DNA from: Hyphomicrobiales bacterium
Lineage (GTDB): Bacteria; Pseudomonadota; Alphaproteobacteria; Rhizobiales; Xanthobacteraceae
NCBI GenBank assembly: GCA_021323775.1
Contig: JAJPKK010000035.1
Span: 1 to 36,903, forward strand
Direction of reading: 5' to 3'
DNA: 36,903 nt
The notes beneath the pieces were generated by a model. The model saw only the letters and a list, made by a program, of their open reading frames with translations. It was not told the DNA's origin and did no database searches. Position 1 is the first letter of the stretch, and every line of letters begins with the position of its first letter. Shown here piece after piece: positions 15,741 to 23,814 of this stretch. Made by a program: the position numbers and the translations under genes.

Positions 15741-16550
15741 CTACGCCCGCAACAAAATCTCACCCTTGCCGAGCGCCGCCATGTCGCCGGCGAAGCGCCG
15801 CAAAGGCCGGCTTAGCAGCTTCGCGGCGCGTGTGCTGTAGCTCCCGATGAAAGCCGCCATAAGCCGTGCGGCAATGAGATCGTGCACGCCGCAGTCGATG
15901 AACGTTGGCGATAGCCTGACGGCCTTCTTACCCAGCACAATCGTTCCCCGCTTCATCAGGTAGCCGGGGAGCGGGCCGCTGCGGCCTACCACCACCAGCG
16001 TGCCGGCGATCATGCGGCTGCCCGCATAGGCGCCGGCGTCGCCCTCCACCACGATTGTGCCGCGGCGCATGCGGTCGCCGACGCGCTCTCCGACGGAGCC
16101 GCGCACGCGCACGACGCCGCCGCGCATGCCGGCAATCTCGCCGGCGATCGGTCCGCCCAGGCGCTCATCCGCGTCGCCAAGAATGTCGATTGTGCCGCCC
16201 TTCATGCCGGATCCGGCCCACGGACCGACGCTCCCATGGACCGTGAGGCTGCCGCCAGTCATCAGGCGCCCAGCCTGGGCGCCGATATCGCCCTCGGCCA
16301 CGATTTCGCCGCTCGTCATTTCGTGGCCGATCCGGTCGAGGCGGTCGCAGGCCCCCTCGATCCGGATTTGGGCGACATCGCCCATGCGGAGGTGGAAAAT
16401 ATCGGCGAGAAGGACGCGCCGGCGCGTCGTCTGCACCTCTACCCGTTCGATCTCGGCTGCCGCCATGCCGGCGAGCCTGTGGGGCACCAGCGGCGCGAGA
16501 TCGAGGCGCTGATCGGGACGTGCGCGCAAGGTCAGAACCAGCGGCTTCAC
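15741..16550 (-). CDS. fhcC: Formyltransferase/hydrolase complex subunit C (FhcC)
   Basis: This 269-residue subunit is built from glycine-rich beta-helix repeats (GHEMTSGEIVAEGDIG, GRLMTGGSLTVHGSVG, GSGMKGGTIDILGDA, GDRMRRGTIVVEGDAG, GSRMIAGTLVVVG), the pattern of FwdC/FmdC and the C-terminal part of glutamate synthase. In methylotrophs Fhc releases formate from formyl-methylofuran in the cytoplasm, and subunit C is structural and near the formyl transfer site. Its ATG overlaps the fhcD stop (ATGA at 16547-16550), so it is translationally coupled. It is the last gene of the pcd-fhcBADC transcript. The length is normal for the bacterial subunit. Confidence 0.95.
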   Translation of the reverse strand: MKPLVLTLRARPDQRLDLAPLVPHRLAGMAAAEIERVEVQTTRRRVLLADIFHLRMGDVAQIRIEGACDRLDRIGHEMTSGEIVAEGDIGAQAGRLMTGGSLTVHGSVGPWAGSGMKGGTIDILGDADERLGGPIAGEIAGMRGGVVRVRGSVGERVGDRMRRGTIVVEGDAGAYAGSRMIAGTLVVVGRSGPLPGYLMKRGTIVLGKKAVRLSPTFIDCGVHDLIAARLMAAFIGSYSTRAAKLLSRPLRRFAGDMAALGKGEILLRA

Positions 16551-17455
16551 GGCGTCAGATCCCGCAGATGGTACTGATGTGGTCCAAGCTTGCCGCCGTA
16601 ATTGCCGGCGCTGATGCGCACTGCACCGCGCCTCGGACCAAGCTTGACGAGGGCAGCGATCCCGGCGCCCATGGCCGCGGCGACCGCCTGTGACGTCAGT
16701 CCGTCAATCACGATCTCCAGCACGCAAGCCGCATCAGGGTCGAGCGCCGTGTCGGCGGCGCCGCGCAGCGTCGGGCAGAAGGCATGGTTGGTTGATGCCG
16801 GAACGCCTTTATATTTTGAACCCACCTTGGAGCCTGAGCGCACGATGCCGCCCGGGAACGGCATGATAACGTTCGGCACCTTCGCAATTGCGGCCGCTGC
16901 TGCCTCCGCCGCGGCGAGTGTCGTTTGCGCCGTGCGGCCCATGATCAGAAGGTTGCCGCCGCCAACCGCCTCCTTGGTGAGCCCGGTCGTTGCCTCGCAG
17001 ACGAACTCCCCATCCATCACCGGGATCCGCCAATAATGCTTGCCGCCAAAGCGCTTGGAGATCTGCCAGCCGTCGCCGAAATAGCGCAGGGCATTGCCGA
17101 GCCTGAGCCTTTCCTCGCCATCCAGTCCCGCATAGCAGGCGGAACCGGGGCTCGTAAGCACGCATTGGGCGACGCGAGCCTGCAATTGCTTCTGCAACTC
17201 GGCGGTCGAGACCGCAAACAGCAGCACGCGGACGCCCGGGCGGCGGTCCGGGGTTTGCGCCGCCGTCAACTCGCTGTCGATGCCGGCCTCGCAACCGCAA
17301 CCGATGACCGAAGTGGCGAATCCCGTCATGGTCAGCGCCGCTTGATGCGCCCAGCGCGGACTGTCGGCGGTGATAATGACCGCAGTCGCCCGCATGCCGA
17401 ACGCTTCCGCAAAGGTGTCATCGATGCGCACGCCCTTGACCGTCAATGCGCGCAT
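16547..17455 (-). CDS. fhcD: Formylmethanofuran:H4MPT formyltransferase subunit (FhcD)
   Basis: This 302-residue protein matches the formyltransferase Ftr, which moves the formyl group between H4MPT and (methylo)furan. Seen are VKGVRIDDTFAEAFGM at the N-terminus, TSVIGCGCEAGID, GNLLIMG, IMPFPGGIVRSGSKVGSKY, STNHAFCPTLR and the C-terminal RISAGNYGGKLGPHQYHL, all typical of the family. The ATG at 17455 lies inside the end of fhcA, which stops at 17443, giving a 13-base overlap and implying coupled translation. A start at 17602 would add unrelated residues. In bacteria this subunit is part of the FhcABCD complex rather than free. Confidence 0.96.
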   Translation of the reverse strand: MRALTVKGVRIDDTFAEAFGMRATAVIITADSPRWAHQAALTMTGFATSVIGCGCEAGIDSELTAAQTPDRRPGVRVLLFAVSTAELQKQLQARVAQCVLTSPGSACYAGLDGEERLRLGNALRYFGDGWQISKRFGGKHYWRIPVMDGEFVCEATTGLTKEAVGGGNLLIMGRTAQTTLAAAEAAAAAIAKVPNVIMPFPGGIVRSGSKVGSKYKGVPASTNHAFCPTLRGAADTALDPDAACVLEIVIDGLTSQAVAAAMGAGIAALVKLGPRRGAVRISAGNYGGKLGPHQYHLRDLTP

Positions 17456-19077
17456 GAAATCAACTCGAACGGCGCCGGTCTCCCGATCGCATGGTCGGGA
17501 ACCTTGATGATGTCGTCGGATATTCCGTAGCGCTCCTCGTAATAGGCCTTCAGGCGCCGGTCGATCGCCCGGTCGCGCTCCGGCTCGACCGCGAGCGCGC
17601 ATCCGAAGACCTGCTTCGTCGGCTTTCCGTCGCGCACGACCAACTCGCCCCGCCTGAAGACCAGAGCGGCGGCGCGGAACATCCTGGCGCGGTCACGCTC
17701 ATCCTCATAGACCGCGACATCCGCGATGGCGCCCGCACCGAGATGCCCCCGGTCGCGCAAGCCAAGCAGCCGCGCCGGCGCCGCGCGGGTCATGGTGGCG
17801 ATCTCGGTAAAGGTATATTCCCGGCTGATTGAAGGCAGCGTCGTCACCGCCACGGCTTCCGCGGGCAGCCCCGCCATCCATTGCGCCCGCAAATCACGGC
17901 TCATGAGCAATGCGAGAATCTCCGGATAGGCGGTGAAAGGCGCGCCGTTCGGATGGTCGGTTGTGAAGAACACTCGCCATGGGTCGTCGATCAGCAGGAA
18001 GAGTTCCATGCCGACTGCCCACTGCACGGCATTGTAGAAATCGGCGGAGCGGTAGTTGTACGGAACGATGCCGGCGCCATTGCCGTCGCCGTCGAGTATC
18101 GCCCACTTTCTCGGCCGCGCCTGGTTGCGCGCATTGAACTGCCGCAACACGTCGAGCGACACCGTCACCGTCTGGCCAAACATCACCTGCCCGACGTCGA
18201 TGGTCACGCTCTTGGCTGCGTTGACTGCCTCGGCGAGGCGCGCGGCCTCAGACGAGAAGCCGCGTCCGCCTTCCTTGCCGTAACCATAGAACTGCAGATG
18301 AGCGAGATGAAGCGGCAATCCCTCGGCGGCCGCGATGGTGGTAAGGGCAGTGTCCGCGCTGCCGGCGATCCCGAGATTGTTGCAGTGGACGTGAAGCGGA
18401 TGCGGCACGCCAAGCGCGTTGACGGCGTGTTGCAGCGTCTTGACGATCTCACGGGAGGACACGCCGCACGACGGCACCACGTCGTCGAAGGAGAACGTGC
18501 GCACGTTCTCTTTGAAGGCCGCCGCCCCCCCTGGATTGATGACCTTGACGCCAAGCGAGCGCGTCGCGCCGAGCGTCCAGGCCACGTAATCTTGCACAGC
18601 AGCGCGATCTTCCTTGCGGTGTATCAGGCCAAGCAGGAAATCGTCATTGCCGAGCACTGCGAGCGTCGCCTTGTCGATGATCGGAATGTCAGCGAGCTCC
18701 AGATGCGCGTGCAGCGCATAGTGGGGCGATACTGCGGGTTCGACCACCGTAGTGAAGCCCATTGCGGCATAGAGGCAGCCGATCTCAAAGGCGGGCCATC
18801 CGGCGCTCGACAAGGGCTTGGCTCCGGGGCGCGCGGGGGACCCCAGGCGGAATTCCGGCAGCAACAGGCGCGCGGTGTTCACGTTCCAACCGGCAATGTG
18901 GGAGTGGATATCGATTGCGCCTGCCATCACGATCTTGCCGGTCGCATCGTATGTTGCGTCCGCACTGGCTCCGGGCGGCGCATCGACGATGCGGCCATCG
19001 CGCATCCAGATATCGCCGATCTCGTCACGGCCATTGGCCGGATCGATGATCCGGCCGCCCTCGATGCGCGTCAGCAT
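17443..19077 (-). CDS. fhcA: Formyltransferase/hydrolase complex subunit A (FhcA)
   Basis: This 544-residue amidohydrolase-family subunit hydrolyses formyl-methylofuran to formate. It has the metal-binding HSH at 58-60 (AIDIHSHIAG), a probable carboxylated lysine at K178 (VKVINPGG), HVHCNNLG around 229-236, HLAHLQFYG and the late aspartate in FTTDHPNG, as expected for a binuclear zinc site. The C-terminal part carries the usual amidohydrolase end and returns to the small beta sandwich. Its ATG at 19077 overlaps the end of fhcB at 19071 by seven bases. The length agrees with bacterial FhcA. It acts in the cytoplasm as part of FhcABCD, with polyglutamylated methylofuran as carrier. Confidence 0.96.
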   Translation of the reverse strand: MLTRIEGGRIIDPANGRDEIGDIWMRDGRIVDAPPGASADATYDATGKIVMAGAIDIHSHIAGWNVNTARLLLPEFRLGSPARPGAKPLSSAGWPAFEIGCLYAAMGFTTVVEPAVSPHYALHAHLELADIPIIDKATLAVLGNDDFLLGLIHRKEDRAAVQDYVAWTLGATRSLGVKVINPGGAAAFKENVRTFSFDDVVPSCGVSSREIVKTLQHAVNALGVPHPLHVHCNNLGIAGSADTALTTIAAAEGLPLHLAHLQFYGYGKEGGRGFSSEAARLAEAVNAAKSVTIDVGQVMFGQTVTVSLDVLRQFNARNQARPRKWAILDGDGNGAGIVPYNYRSADFYNAVQWAVGMELFLLIDDPWRVFFTTDHPNGAPFTAYPEILALLMSRDLRAQWMAGLPAEAVAVTTLPSISREYTFTEIATMTRAAPARLLGLRDRGHLGAGAIADVAVYEDERDRARMFRAAALVFRRGELVVRDGKPTKQVFGCALAVEPERDRAIDRRLKAYYEERYGISDDIIKVPDHAIGRPAPFELISCAH

Positions 19078-20198
19078 GACGGCGGCGCATCGGCGAGATG
19101 CGCAGCGATCGCCGCGATCGCATCGGCAACCGAAAGGGCCCCGCTTCGGCGCGCTGCCGTGACCGCAGCGAGGGTTCCCATCATGGGATGGTGCTCGACG
19201 CCGTCATGGTCGCGGCCGGGGGCGCCGACCGCGATATGAACGCGCGGCGGTTTCGGAAATCGCGTGTCGGCCGGCGCCAGCGCAACGGTTGGCCGACTGC
19301 CGCTCCATTCCGGCGCCTTTGCGCGATAAGCCGAAATCCACAGCACGCAATCGGCTTCGCCGCTATCGACCAGCCGGGCGGCCCGGTATCGCCACGGGTC
19401 GTGGTCCGGGTAGGAGCGGCCGAGCCCGGTGCGCGGCGGAAAGCCTGTCATCCAGCCGCAGACTTGCAGCACGCCGATGGCATTGTCCCCGGGCGGAAGC
19501 GGCAGCCCGGAGAAACGCGTCGTTGCGTTCAAATCGGCGACGAGGCCGCACAGCATTTCGACCGTGAGGGCGTCGAGTTCCGCGGCTGACCAGACCGCAA
19601 CGCCGAACCGCGCAGCCTTGAGGGCGTCGGCCAGCCCGTCCAGCGCCTGCGGGAAAGACGGAGAGAGGCGCGCAAACCCATGCGGGCGGCCATTGACGCG
19701 CGCGCGCAAGGCCGCAAGGAGTACGGGCAAATCGCCGGTTTCGCGGCCGATCACGCTGATATTGTGGATTGAGCCGGAGCGATCGTCGTCGTCCAGCCAG
19801 GACGCGCGGGGACACAGCCAGAATTTCCGTCTGTCCGCCCCGGCGCCGGGCTCGACGGTCCGCGCACACAACAGACGCTGCGGAAGCTCATTCCATTCCT
19901 CGGTGAGGCCGGGGCCCGCCAGAAGCAGCGTATCGGCCCGCAAGCTCGCCTCACTCGGCGTCGTGAGCATCACGCCGGCTTCACGCATGACATCGAGGTC
20001 GCGCAACAGCGCGTCCGCATTCATGTGGTCAATGGCCGCACCGATTCGCTGCGCCAATGCGGTTGCGGCACGGGCGCCGGCCACGTCGGCGCCGAGGCCC
20101 GCGATGACAGGCTGACGGCTCGCATCGAGCAAGCGGGCTGCCGTGGCGGCTGCGGCGGCGAGTTCCGCCGGCGCGCCATCGATCCAGGCGTGGTGCAT
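19071..20198 (-). CDS. fhcB: Formyltransferase/hydrolase complex subunit B (FhcB)
   Basis: This 375-residue protein is related to the molybdopterin-binding subunit of archaeal formylmethanofuran dehydrogenase (FwdB/FmdB). Recognisable pieces are QPVIAGLGADVAGARAATALAQRIGAAIDH, the RADTLLLAGPG region, and VLQVCGWMTGFPPRTG. In bacterial Fhc the complex has no known dehydrogenase activity, and subunit B is thought to have lost the redox site; I see no obvious Cys/Sec metal-binding motif. The ATG at 20198 has CAGGGA about nine bases upstream and begins MHHAWIDG, whereas the GTG at 20219 is a possible earlier start. The gene lies between pcd and fhcA. Confidence 0.93.
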   Translation of the reverse strand: MHHAWIDGAPAELAAAAATAARLLDASRQPVIAGLGADVAGARAATALAQRIGAAIDHMNADALLRDLDVMREAGVMLTTPSEASLRADTLLLAGPGLTEEWNELPQRLLCARTVEPGAGADRRKFWLCPRASWLDDDDRSGSIHNISVIGRETGDLPVLLAALRARVNGRPHGFARLSPSFPQALDGLADALKAARFGVAVWSAAELDALTVEMLCGLVADLNATTRFSGLPLPPGDNAIGVLQVCGWMTGFPPRTGLGRSYPDHDPWRYRAARLVDSGEADCVLWISAYRAKAPEWSGSRPTVALAPADTRFPKPPRVHIAVGAPGRDHDGVEHHPMMGTLAAVTAARRSGALSVADAIAAIAAHLADAPPSC

Positions 20199-20224
20199 TG
20201 CGATTCCCTGATCCGGCACGGCGC

Positions 20225-20608
20225 TTAACTGTCATACTTGATGTAAGCGAAGCGCTGGTCACCGGCGGGCGTCCCTTCGAGCGCTCCGCCGGCCTTCCCG
20301 GGTTGCCATTGGATGACCTCTTCGATCTTTTTTGCCAATTCAAAATCTTTGTCGGTTATGCCCTTCGCCGCATGGTTTTGCAGGCGGACTTCGACCCACG
20401 CGTAGGATGCTGTGATATCCGGATGGTGCCATGCGGCCTCTGCAAGGTGCCCGACGGTGTTGATCACCATGAGGGTGCCCTTCCAACTGTTGGTGCGGTA
20501 TCGGCGGCGAATCCAGCCGTTTTCGAGGTACCAATGCGGCAACTCCGCCTTGAGGCGCGCTTCGATCTCGGCATCCGCGTAGGTCCGTTCTTTGCTGCGT
20601 TCCGTCAT
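20225..20608 (-). CDS. Pterin-4a-carbinolamine dehydratase-like protein
   Basis: This 127-residue protein has the signature of the dehydratase family: AWHHPDITASYAWVEVRLQNHAAKGITDKDFELAKKIEEV, with the paired histidines of the active site. The classical enzyme dehydrates 4a-hydroxy-tetrahydropterins. In this place, at the head of the fhc operon and divergent from the RFAP synthase gene, a role in handling H4MPT or its oxidised forms is more likely, but this is inference. The ATG at 20608 has GGGAG upstream. The N-terminal MTERSKERTYADAEIEARLKAELPHWYLENG is ordinary for the family. It ends 26 bases before the fhcB ATG. Confidence 0.9.
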   Translation of the reverse strand: MTERSKERTYADAEIEARLKAELPHWYLENGWIRRRYRTNSWKGTLMVINTVGHLAEAAWHHPDITASYAWVEVRLQNHAAKGITDKDFELAKKIEEVIQWQPGKAGGALEGTPAGDQRFAYIKYDS

Positions 20609-20726
20609 GGGACAAACTCCCGGAGTTCTCCGCGTGTTGAGAATTGCCAACCCGCCCAGGTCTGGCGCATTGTAAGCTTGTCTTTGTTTTCGAAAAGCCC
20701 GCTGAAGTAAAGTGAAAGGACAGGGA
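20609..20726. promoter_or_regulatory. Divergent promoter region of the fhc and mtdB/mch operons
   Basis: The 118-bp gap between pcd (minus) and the RFAP synthase gene (plus) should hold both promoters, and so would coordinate the two halves of the H4MPT pathway. It contains AAGCTTGTCTTTGTTTTCG, AT-rich for this window, at about 20673-20691. I could not fix -35 and -10 boxes or an operator by eye. Confidence 0.45.
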
Positions 20727-21758
20727 GTGAGTCGTTTGGCGAGCGCGGCTGACCCGATGCGGAGGTGCAACGCAGCCAACCGGCTGCCCGAAAGCATAAC
20801 GGTGACGATACCGGCGCGGCTGCATCTGGGTTTCCTCGACCTCAATGGCGGTCTCGGTCGTCGCTTTGGCAGCGCCGGCCTTGCCATCAGCGGCCTGCGC
20901 ACGAAGATCGCATTCCATCGCGCTGCGAAAAATCACGTGACAGGGCCGGAACGCGAGCGTGTCATGCGCCACGTCGACAAGATGGTGGAGCGCCTCGCGC
21001 TCGGCGACGGCCACGCGGTGGATGTTTTGGAGGTCGTCCCATCCCACGCCGGGCTCGGTTCGGGCACGCAACTTGCGCTGGCGGTAGCGGCCGGCATTCG
21101 CCGCCTGCACGGCCTGCCTCTCGATATCGAAGCGGATGCGATCCACCTCGGCCGCGGCGCGCGCTCGGGCGTCGGCATCGGCTTGTTTCATCGCGGGGGG
21201 CTCGTGGTCGATGGCGGTTGTGCGAACGGGAAAGCCCCGGCGCCGGTTGTGAGCCATATCCGCTTTCCGGATCGCTGGAGGGTCATCGTGGCCCTTGACC
21301 CGGCATATCGCGGCATCCACGGCGCCGACGAGGTCGCCGCGTTTGGCAGGCTGCCGGCCTTTCCGGAGGACGATGCGGCCCGCCTCTGCCGGCTCGTCAT
21401 CATGAAGATGCTGCCCGCTGTGGCCGAGGAAGACATCGCCAGCTTCGGCGCGGCGGTCACGGAAATTCAGTCGTGTCTCGGCAATTATTTTGCGACCGCG
21501 CAAGGCGGGTCGCCGTTCACCAGTCCGGACGTCGCCGCCGTGCTGGCGGCGCTCGATCGCGAGGGCGCGTGCGGAATCGGCCAAAGCTCATGGGGACCGA
21601 CCGGATTTGCGTTTGCGGCGACGCCGGAAGAAGCTCAGCGCCTGGCCGCCATCGCGCGCCGGCATCCGCGCAGTCGGGGCCTGGACATCCGAGTGTGCGC
21701 GGGCTTCAATCGCGCGGCTGAAATCGCGGTTGATCGACCGAGCGACAGCGCCGAATAG
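20727..21758 (+). CDS. Beta-ribofuranosylaminobenzene 5'-phosphate synthase
   Basis: This protein of about 343 residues makes the first committed intermediate of H4MPT by joining 4-hydroxybenzoate or 4-aminobenzoate to PRPP with loss of CO2 and PPi. It has the GHMP-kinase-like fold with ARLHLGFLDLNGGLGRRFGSAGLAI near the N-terminus, the phosphate loop PSHAGLGSGTQLALAVA, and GQSSWGPTGFAF late. The GTG at 20727 has AAGGACAGGGA directly upstream. A GTG at 20712 and an ATG at 20757 are alternatives. It heads a plus-strand operon with mtdB, orf5, mch, orf7, the CitG-like gene and perhaps fae. Confidence 0.92.
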   Translation: MSRLASAADPMRRCNAANRLPESITVTIPARLHLGFLDLNGGLGRRFGSAGLAISGLRTKIAFHRAAKNHVTGPERERVMRHVDKMVERLALGDGHAVDVLEVVPSHAGLGSGTQLALAVAAGIRRLHGLPLDIEADAIHLGRGARSGVGIGLFHRGGLVVDGGCANGKAPAPVVSHIRFPDRWRVIVALDPAYRGIHGADEVAAFGRLPAFPEDDAARLCRLVIMKMLPAVAEEDIASFGAAVTEIQSCLGNYFATAQGGSPFTSPDVAAVLAALDREGACGIGQSSWGPTGFAFAATPEEAQRLAAIARRHPRSRGLDIRVCAGFNRAAEIAVDRPSDSAE

Positions 21759-21785
21759 CGGCAAGGGAGCGACAAGGAGCGGATC

Positions 21786-22682
21786 TTGGCCGACAAGAAT
21801 ATTCTGCACATGGTCACCCCCCTCAAGCACATGTCCCCCTTCGATGTGAACATGGCGCTCGATGCCGGCTACGACGCGGTCGTCACTTATACGGGCGTCA
21901 CCCTCGATGAGGTGACCGGTCTTGTGCAGGATGCAATTTTCTCCCGTCCGCCAAAGACCGGCGCTCGGACCGGAATGTTCTTCGGCGGCAAGAACGCAGG
22001 CCTCGCTCTCGACATGCTGGCGAAAGCCAAGGCGGCGCTGGTGCCCCCGTTCGCCCTCTCGCTGTTTGCCGATCCGGGCGGATCATTCACAACCGCAGCC
22101 GCAATGGTGGCCTGCATCGAGAAAATGCTGCGGGAGCGGAGACGGCGCGAGCTCAAGAACGTAAAAGTGGCCGTGTTCGGCGGGACCGGCGTTCTTGGAT
22201 TTGCGGTCGCGGCGATTGCGGCGCTCGAAGGCGCTGATGTCACCCTCGTAGGCTACGACGGCATCAGGCGCGTGAGCGACAGCGCCGCCGAGATCAAGAC
22301 GCGCTTCGGGGTCGAGGTGCAGGCGGCGGACGGCAGCGACGAAACCAGGAAAGCTGCGGTCCTCGCCGCCACCGAAGTGGCCGCCTGCTGCGGGCGGGCT
22401 GGCGTCCGCGTCCTCGCCCGCTCCCAGCTTGAGGCCGCAAGCGGCCTCCTGGTGGCGGCAGACGCCAACGCCGTGCCGCCATCCGGAATCGAGGGCCTTG
22501 ACGCGATGGCGAACGGCGTGGAACTGACAACACACGGAGCCCTGGGGATCGGCCCGTTGGCCATAGGCAATATCAAATACAAGACCGAGTCCGGCCTGTT
22601 CTCCCGCATGGTTTCCGCAGTCAAGCCCACGCAACTCGATATCCGCGAGGCATTCATCCTCGCGCGCGAACTCAATGGCTAA
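21786..22682 (+). CDS. mtdB: Methylene-H4MPT dehydrogenase MtdB
   Basis: This 298-residue enzyme oxidises methylene-H4MPT to methenyl-H4MPT with NAD(P). The N-terminus, ILHMVTPLKHMSPFDVNMALDAGYDAVVTYTGV, is nearly the textbook sequence of methylotroph MtdB. A Rossmann motif, VAVFGGTGVLGFAVAAIAALEGADVTLVGYD, follows in the middle. The TTG start at 21786 has AAGGAG seven bases upstream, and no ATG is nearer. The resemblance is to MtdB rather than the MtdA type. It is followed by orf5 with an eight-base overlap. Confidence 0.95.
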   Translation: MADKNILHMVTPLKHMSPFDVNMALDAGYDAVVTYTGVTLDEVTGLVQDAIFSRPPKTGARTGMFFGGKNAGLALDMLAKAKAALVPPFALSLFADPGGSFTTAAAMVACIEKMLRERRRRELKNVKVAVFGGTGVLGFAVAAIAALEGADVTLVGYDGIRRVSDSAAEIKTRFGVEVQAADGSDETRKAAVLAATEVAACCGRAGVRVLARSQLEAASGLLVAADANAVPPSGIEGLDAMANGVELTTHGALGIGPLAIGNIKYKTESGLFSRMVSAVKPTQLDIREAFILARELNG

Positions 22683-23814
22683 CGAAGCAGTGCTGATTGC
22701 TGCGATTTCCGGGCGCGCGCTGGCCTCATCGGCGCGCCGCGGCGGATATTTGCCCCTTGTGGCGGACTTTTTCGGTGACCAGGACACCGTAGCGGCGGCG
22801 CAGGCCCACGTGGCCCTCCGGACTTCCCTCGCACAAGGTTTCCGCGAACAGGATCTCGCGAGCGCATTGGAGCGCCTCGCGGATCATCACGTTCCGATCG
22901 GGATCGTCTGTGGCACCGGCTTTGAGGATCGACCGCGGCTGCTTGCGCGGCTGGAGCAACGCTGGCGCCTGTTCGGCAACGACGCCCACACCGTTGCGCG
23001 GGCGAAAGACCCCGAGACTTTTGCCGCGGTGTGCCGCGATTGCGATGTCGCGCATCCGCGAGTCACGCTGTCGCCTCCGCCGGCGCGCGAGGGCTTCCTG
23101 GCCAAGCGACGCGGCGGCGCCGGAGGAGCGCATGTCGGCGACGCATCGGCGAAAGAATTCGGCCAAGACGTTTATTATCAATCTCGCGCGCCGGGCAGGC
23201 CAGTTTCGGCGCTGCTCTTGGCAAATGGCGGCTCGGCGATCGTGCTCGGCTTCAGCAAGCAATGGGCATGCCCGACAGTGCGTCAGCCGTTCCGCTACGG
23301 CGGCGCGGTACGGCCCGCAGACATTGCACCCGGCCTGGCCAAACGCCTTGCGGAATCGGCGTGCCGACTTGCGGTGGCGCTGTCGCTGAAGGGGTTGAAC
23401 AGCGCGGACTTCATGGTGGATGGCGATGATTTCTCGATCCTGGAGGTCAATCCGCGGCCGGGGGCGACGCTCGACATCTTTGAAATTGATGGCGGCTCGC
23501 TGTTTGCCCTTCACATGGCGGCGTGCGAAGGCAGCTTGATCGACGAAGCGCCGCGGTTCCACGCGGCAAAGGCCTCTGCGATTGCCTATGCTGAGCGCGA
23601 CGTCACTGCGCCGGCGCGGTTCGAATGGCCGGACTGGTCCGCGGACCGGCCGAGCGCCGGCATTGCGATCAACAGAGGCGAGCCTTTCTGCACAGTCCAC
23701 GCGGGCGGCGCCACTGCATCGGAGGCAAGAGCGCTCGTCCATGAGCGGCTGGCGCAGGTTCACAGGTGGATGCAGGATTGGACGCGGGATTGGATACACG
23801 CGAACGCGCCATGA
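22675..23814 (+). CDS. ATP-grasp protein of the H4MPT cluster (Orf5-like)
   Basis: This 379-residue protein has an ATP-grasp fold with the final metal and nucleotide motif LNSADFMVDGDDFSILEVNPRPGATLDIFE. The N-terminal part (AAISGRALASSARRGGYLPLVADFF) resembles the first domain of such ligases. It corresponds to the orf5 family that lies beside mch in methylotrophs and is needed for H4MPT-linked metabolism. The likely reaction is an ATP-dependent ligation in H4MPT or methylofuran synthesis, for instance adding glutamate or another acid. The ATG at 22675 overlaps mtdB by eight bases (ATGGCTAA), and its stop overlaps the mch start. Confidence 0.88.
   Translation: MANEAVLIAAISGRALASSARRGGYLPLVADFFGDQDTVAAAQAHVALRTSLAQGFREQDLASALERLADHHVPIGIVCGTGFEDRPRLLARLEQRWRLFGNDAHTVARAKDPETFAAVCRDCDVAHPRVTLSPPPAREGFLAKRRGGAGGAHVGDASAKEFGQDVYYQSRAPGRPVSALLLANGGSAIVLGFSKQWACPTVRQPFRYGGAVRPADIAPGLAKRLAESACRLAVALSLKGLNSADFMVDGDDFSILEVNPRPGATLDIFEIDGGSLFALHMAACEGSLIDEAPRFHAAKASAIAYAERDVTAPARFEWPDWSADRPSAGIAINRGEPFCTVHAGGATASEARALVHERLAQVHRWMQDWTRDWIHANAP

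Noticed and set aside
17881-19239. A 452-codon plus-strand frame opposite fhcA
   Set aside because: fhcA on the minus strand shows metal-binding motifs over its full length; the plus frame is histidine/arginine-rich and matches no family.
15741-20198. Fhc as an archaeal-type formylmethanofuran dehydrogenase
   Set aside because: No ferredoxin-like or tungsten/molybdenum redox subunits are present, and the fhcBADC order is that of the bacterial formyltransferase/hydrolase complex.
20340-21584. A 414-codon minus-strand frame spanning pcd, the intergenic region and RFAP synthase
   Set aside because: It runs out of frame through pcd and antisense to RFAP synthase, both of which are well supported.
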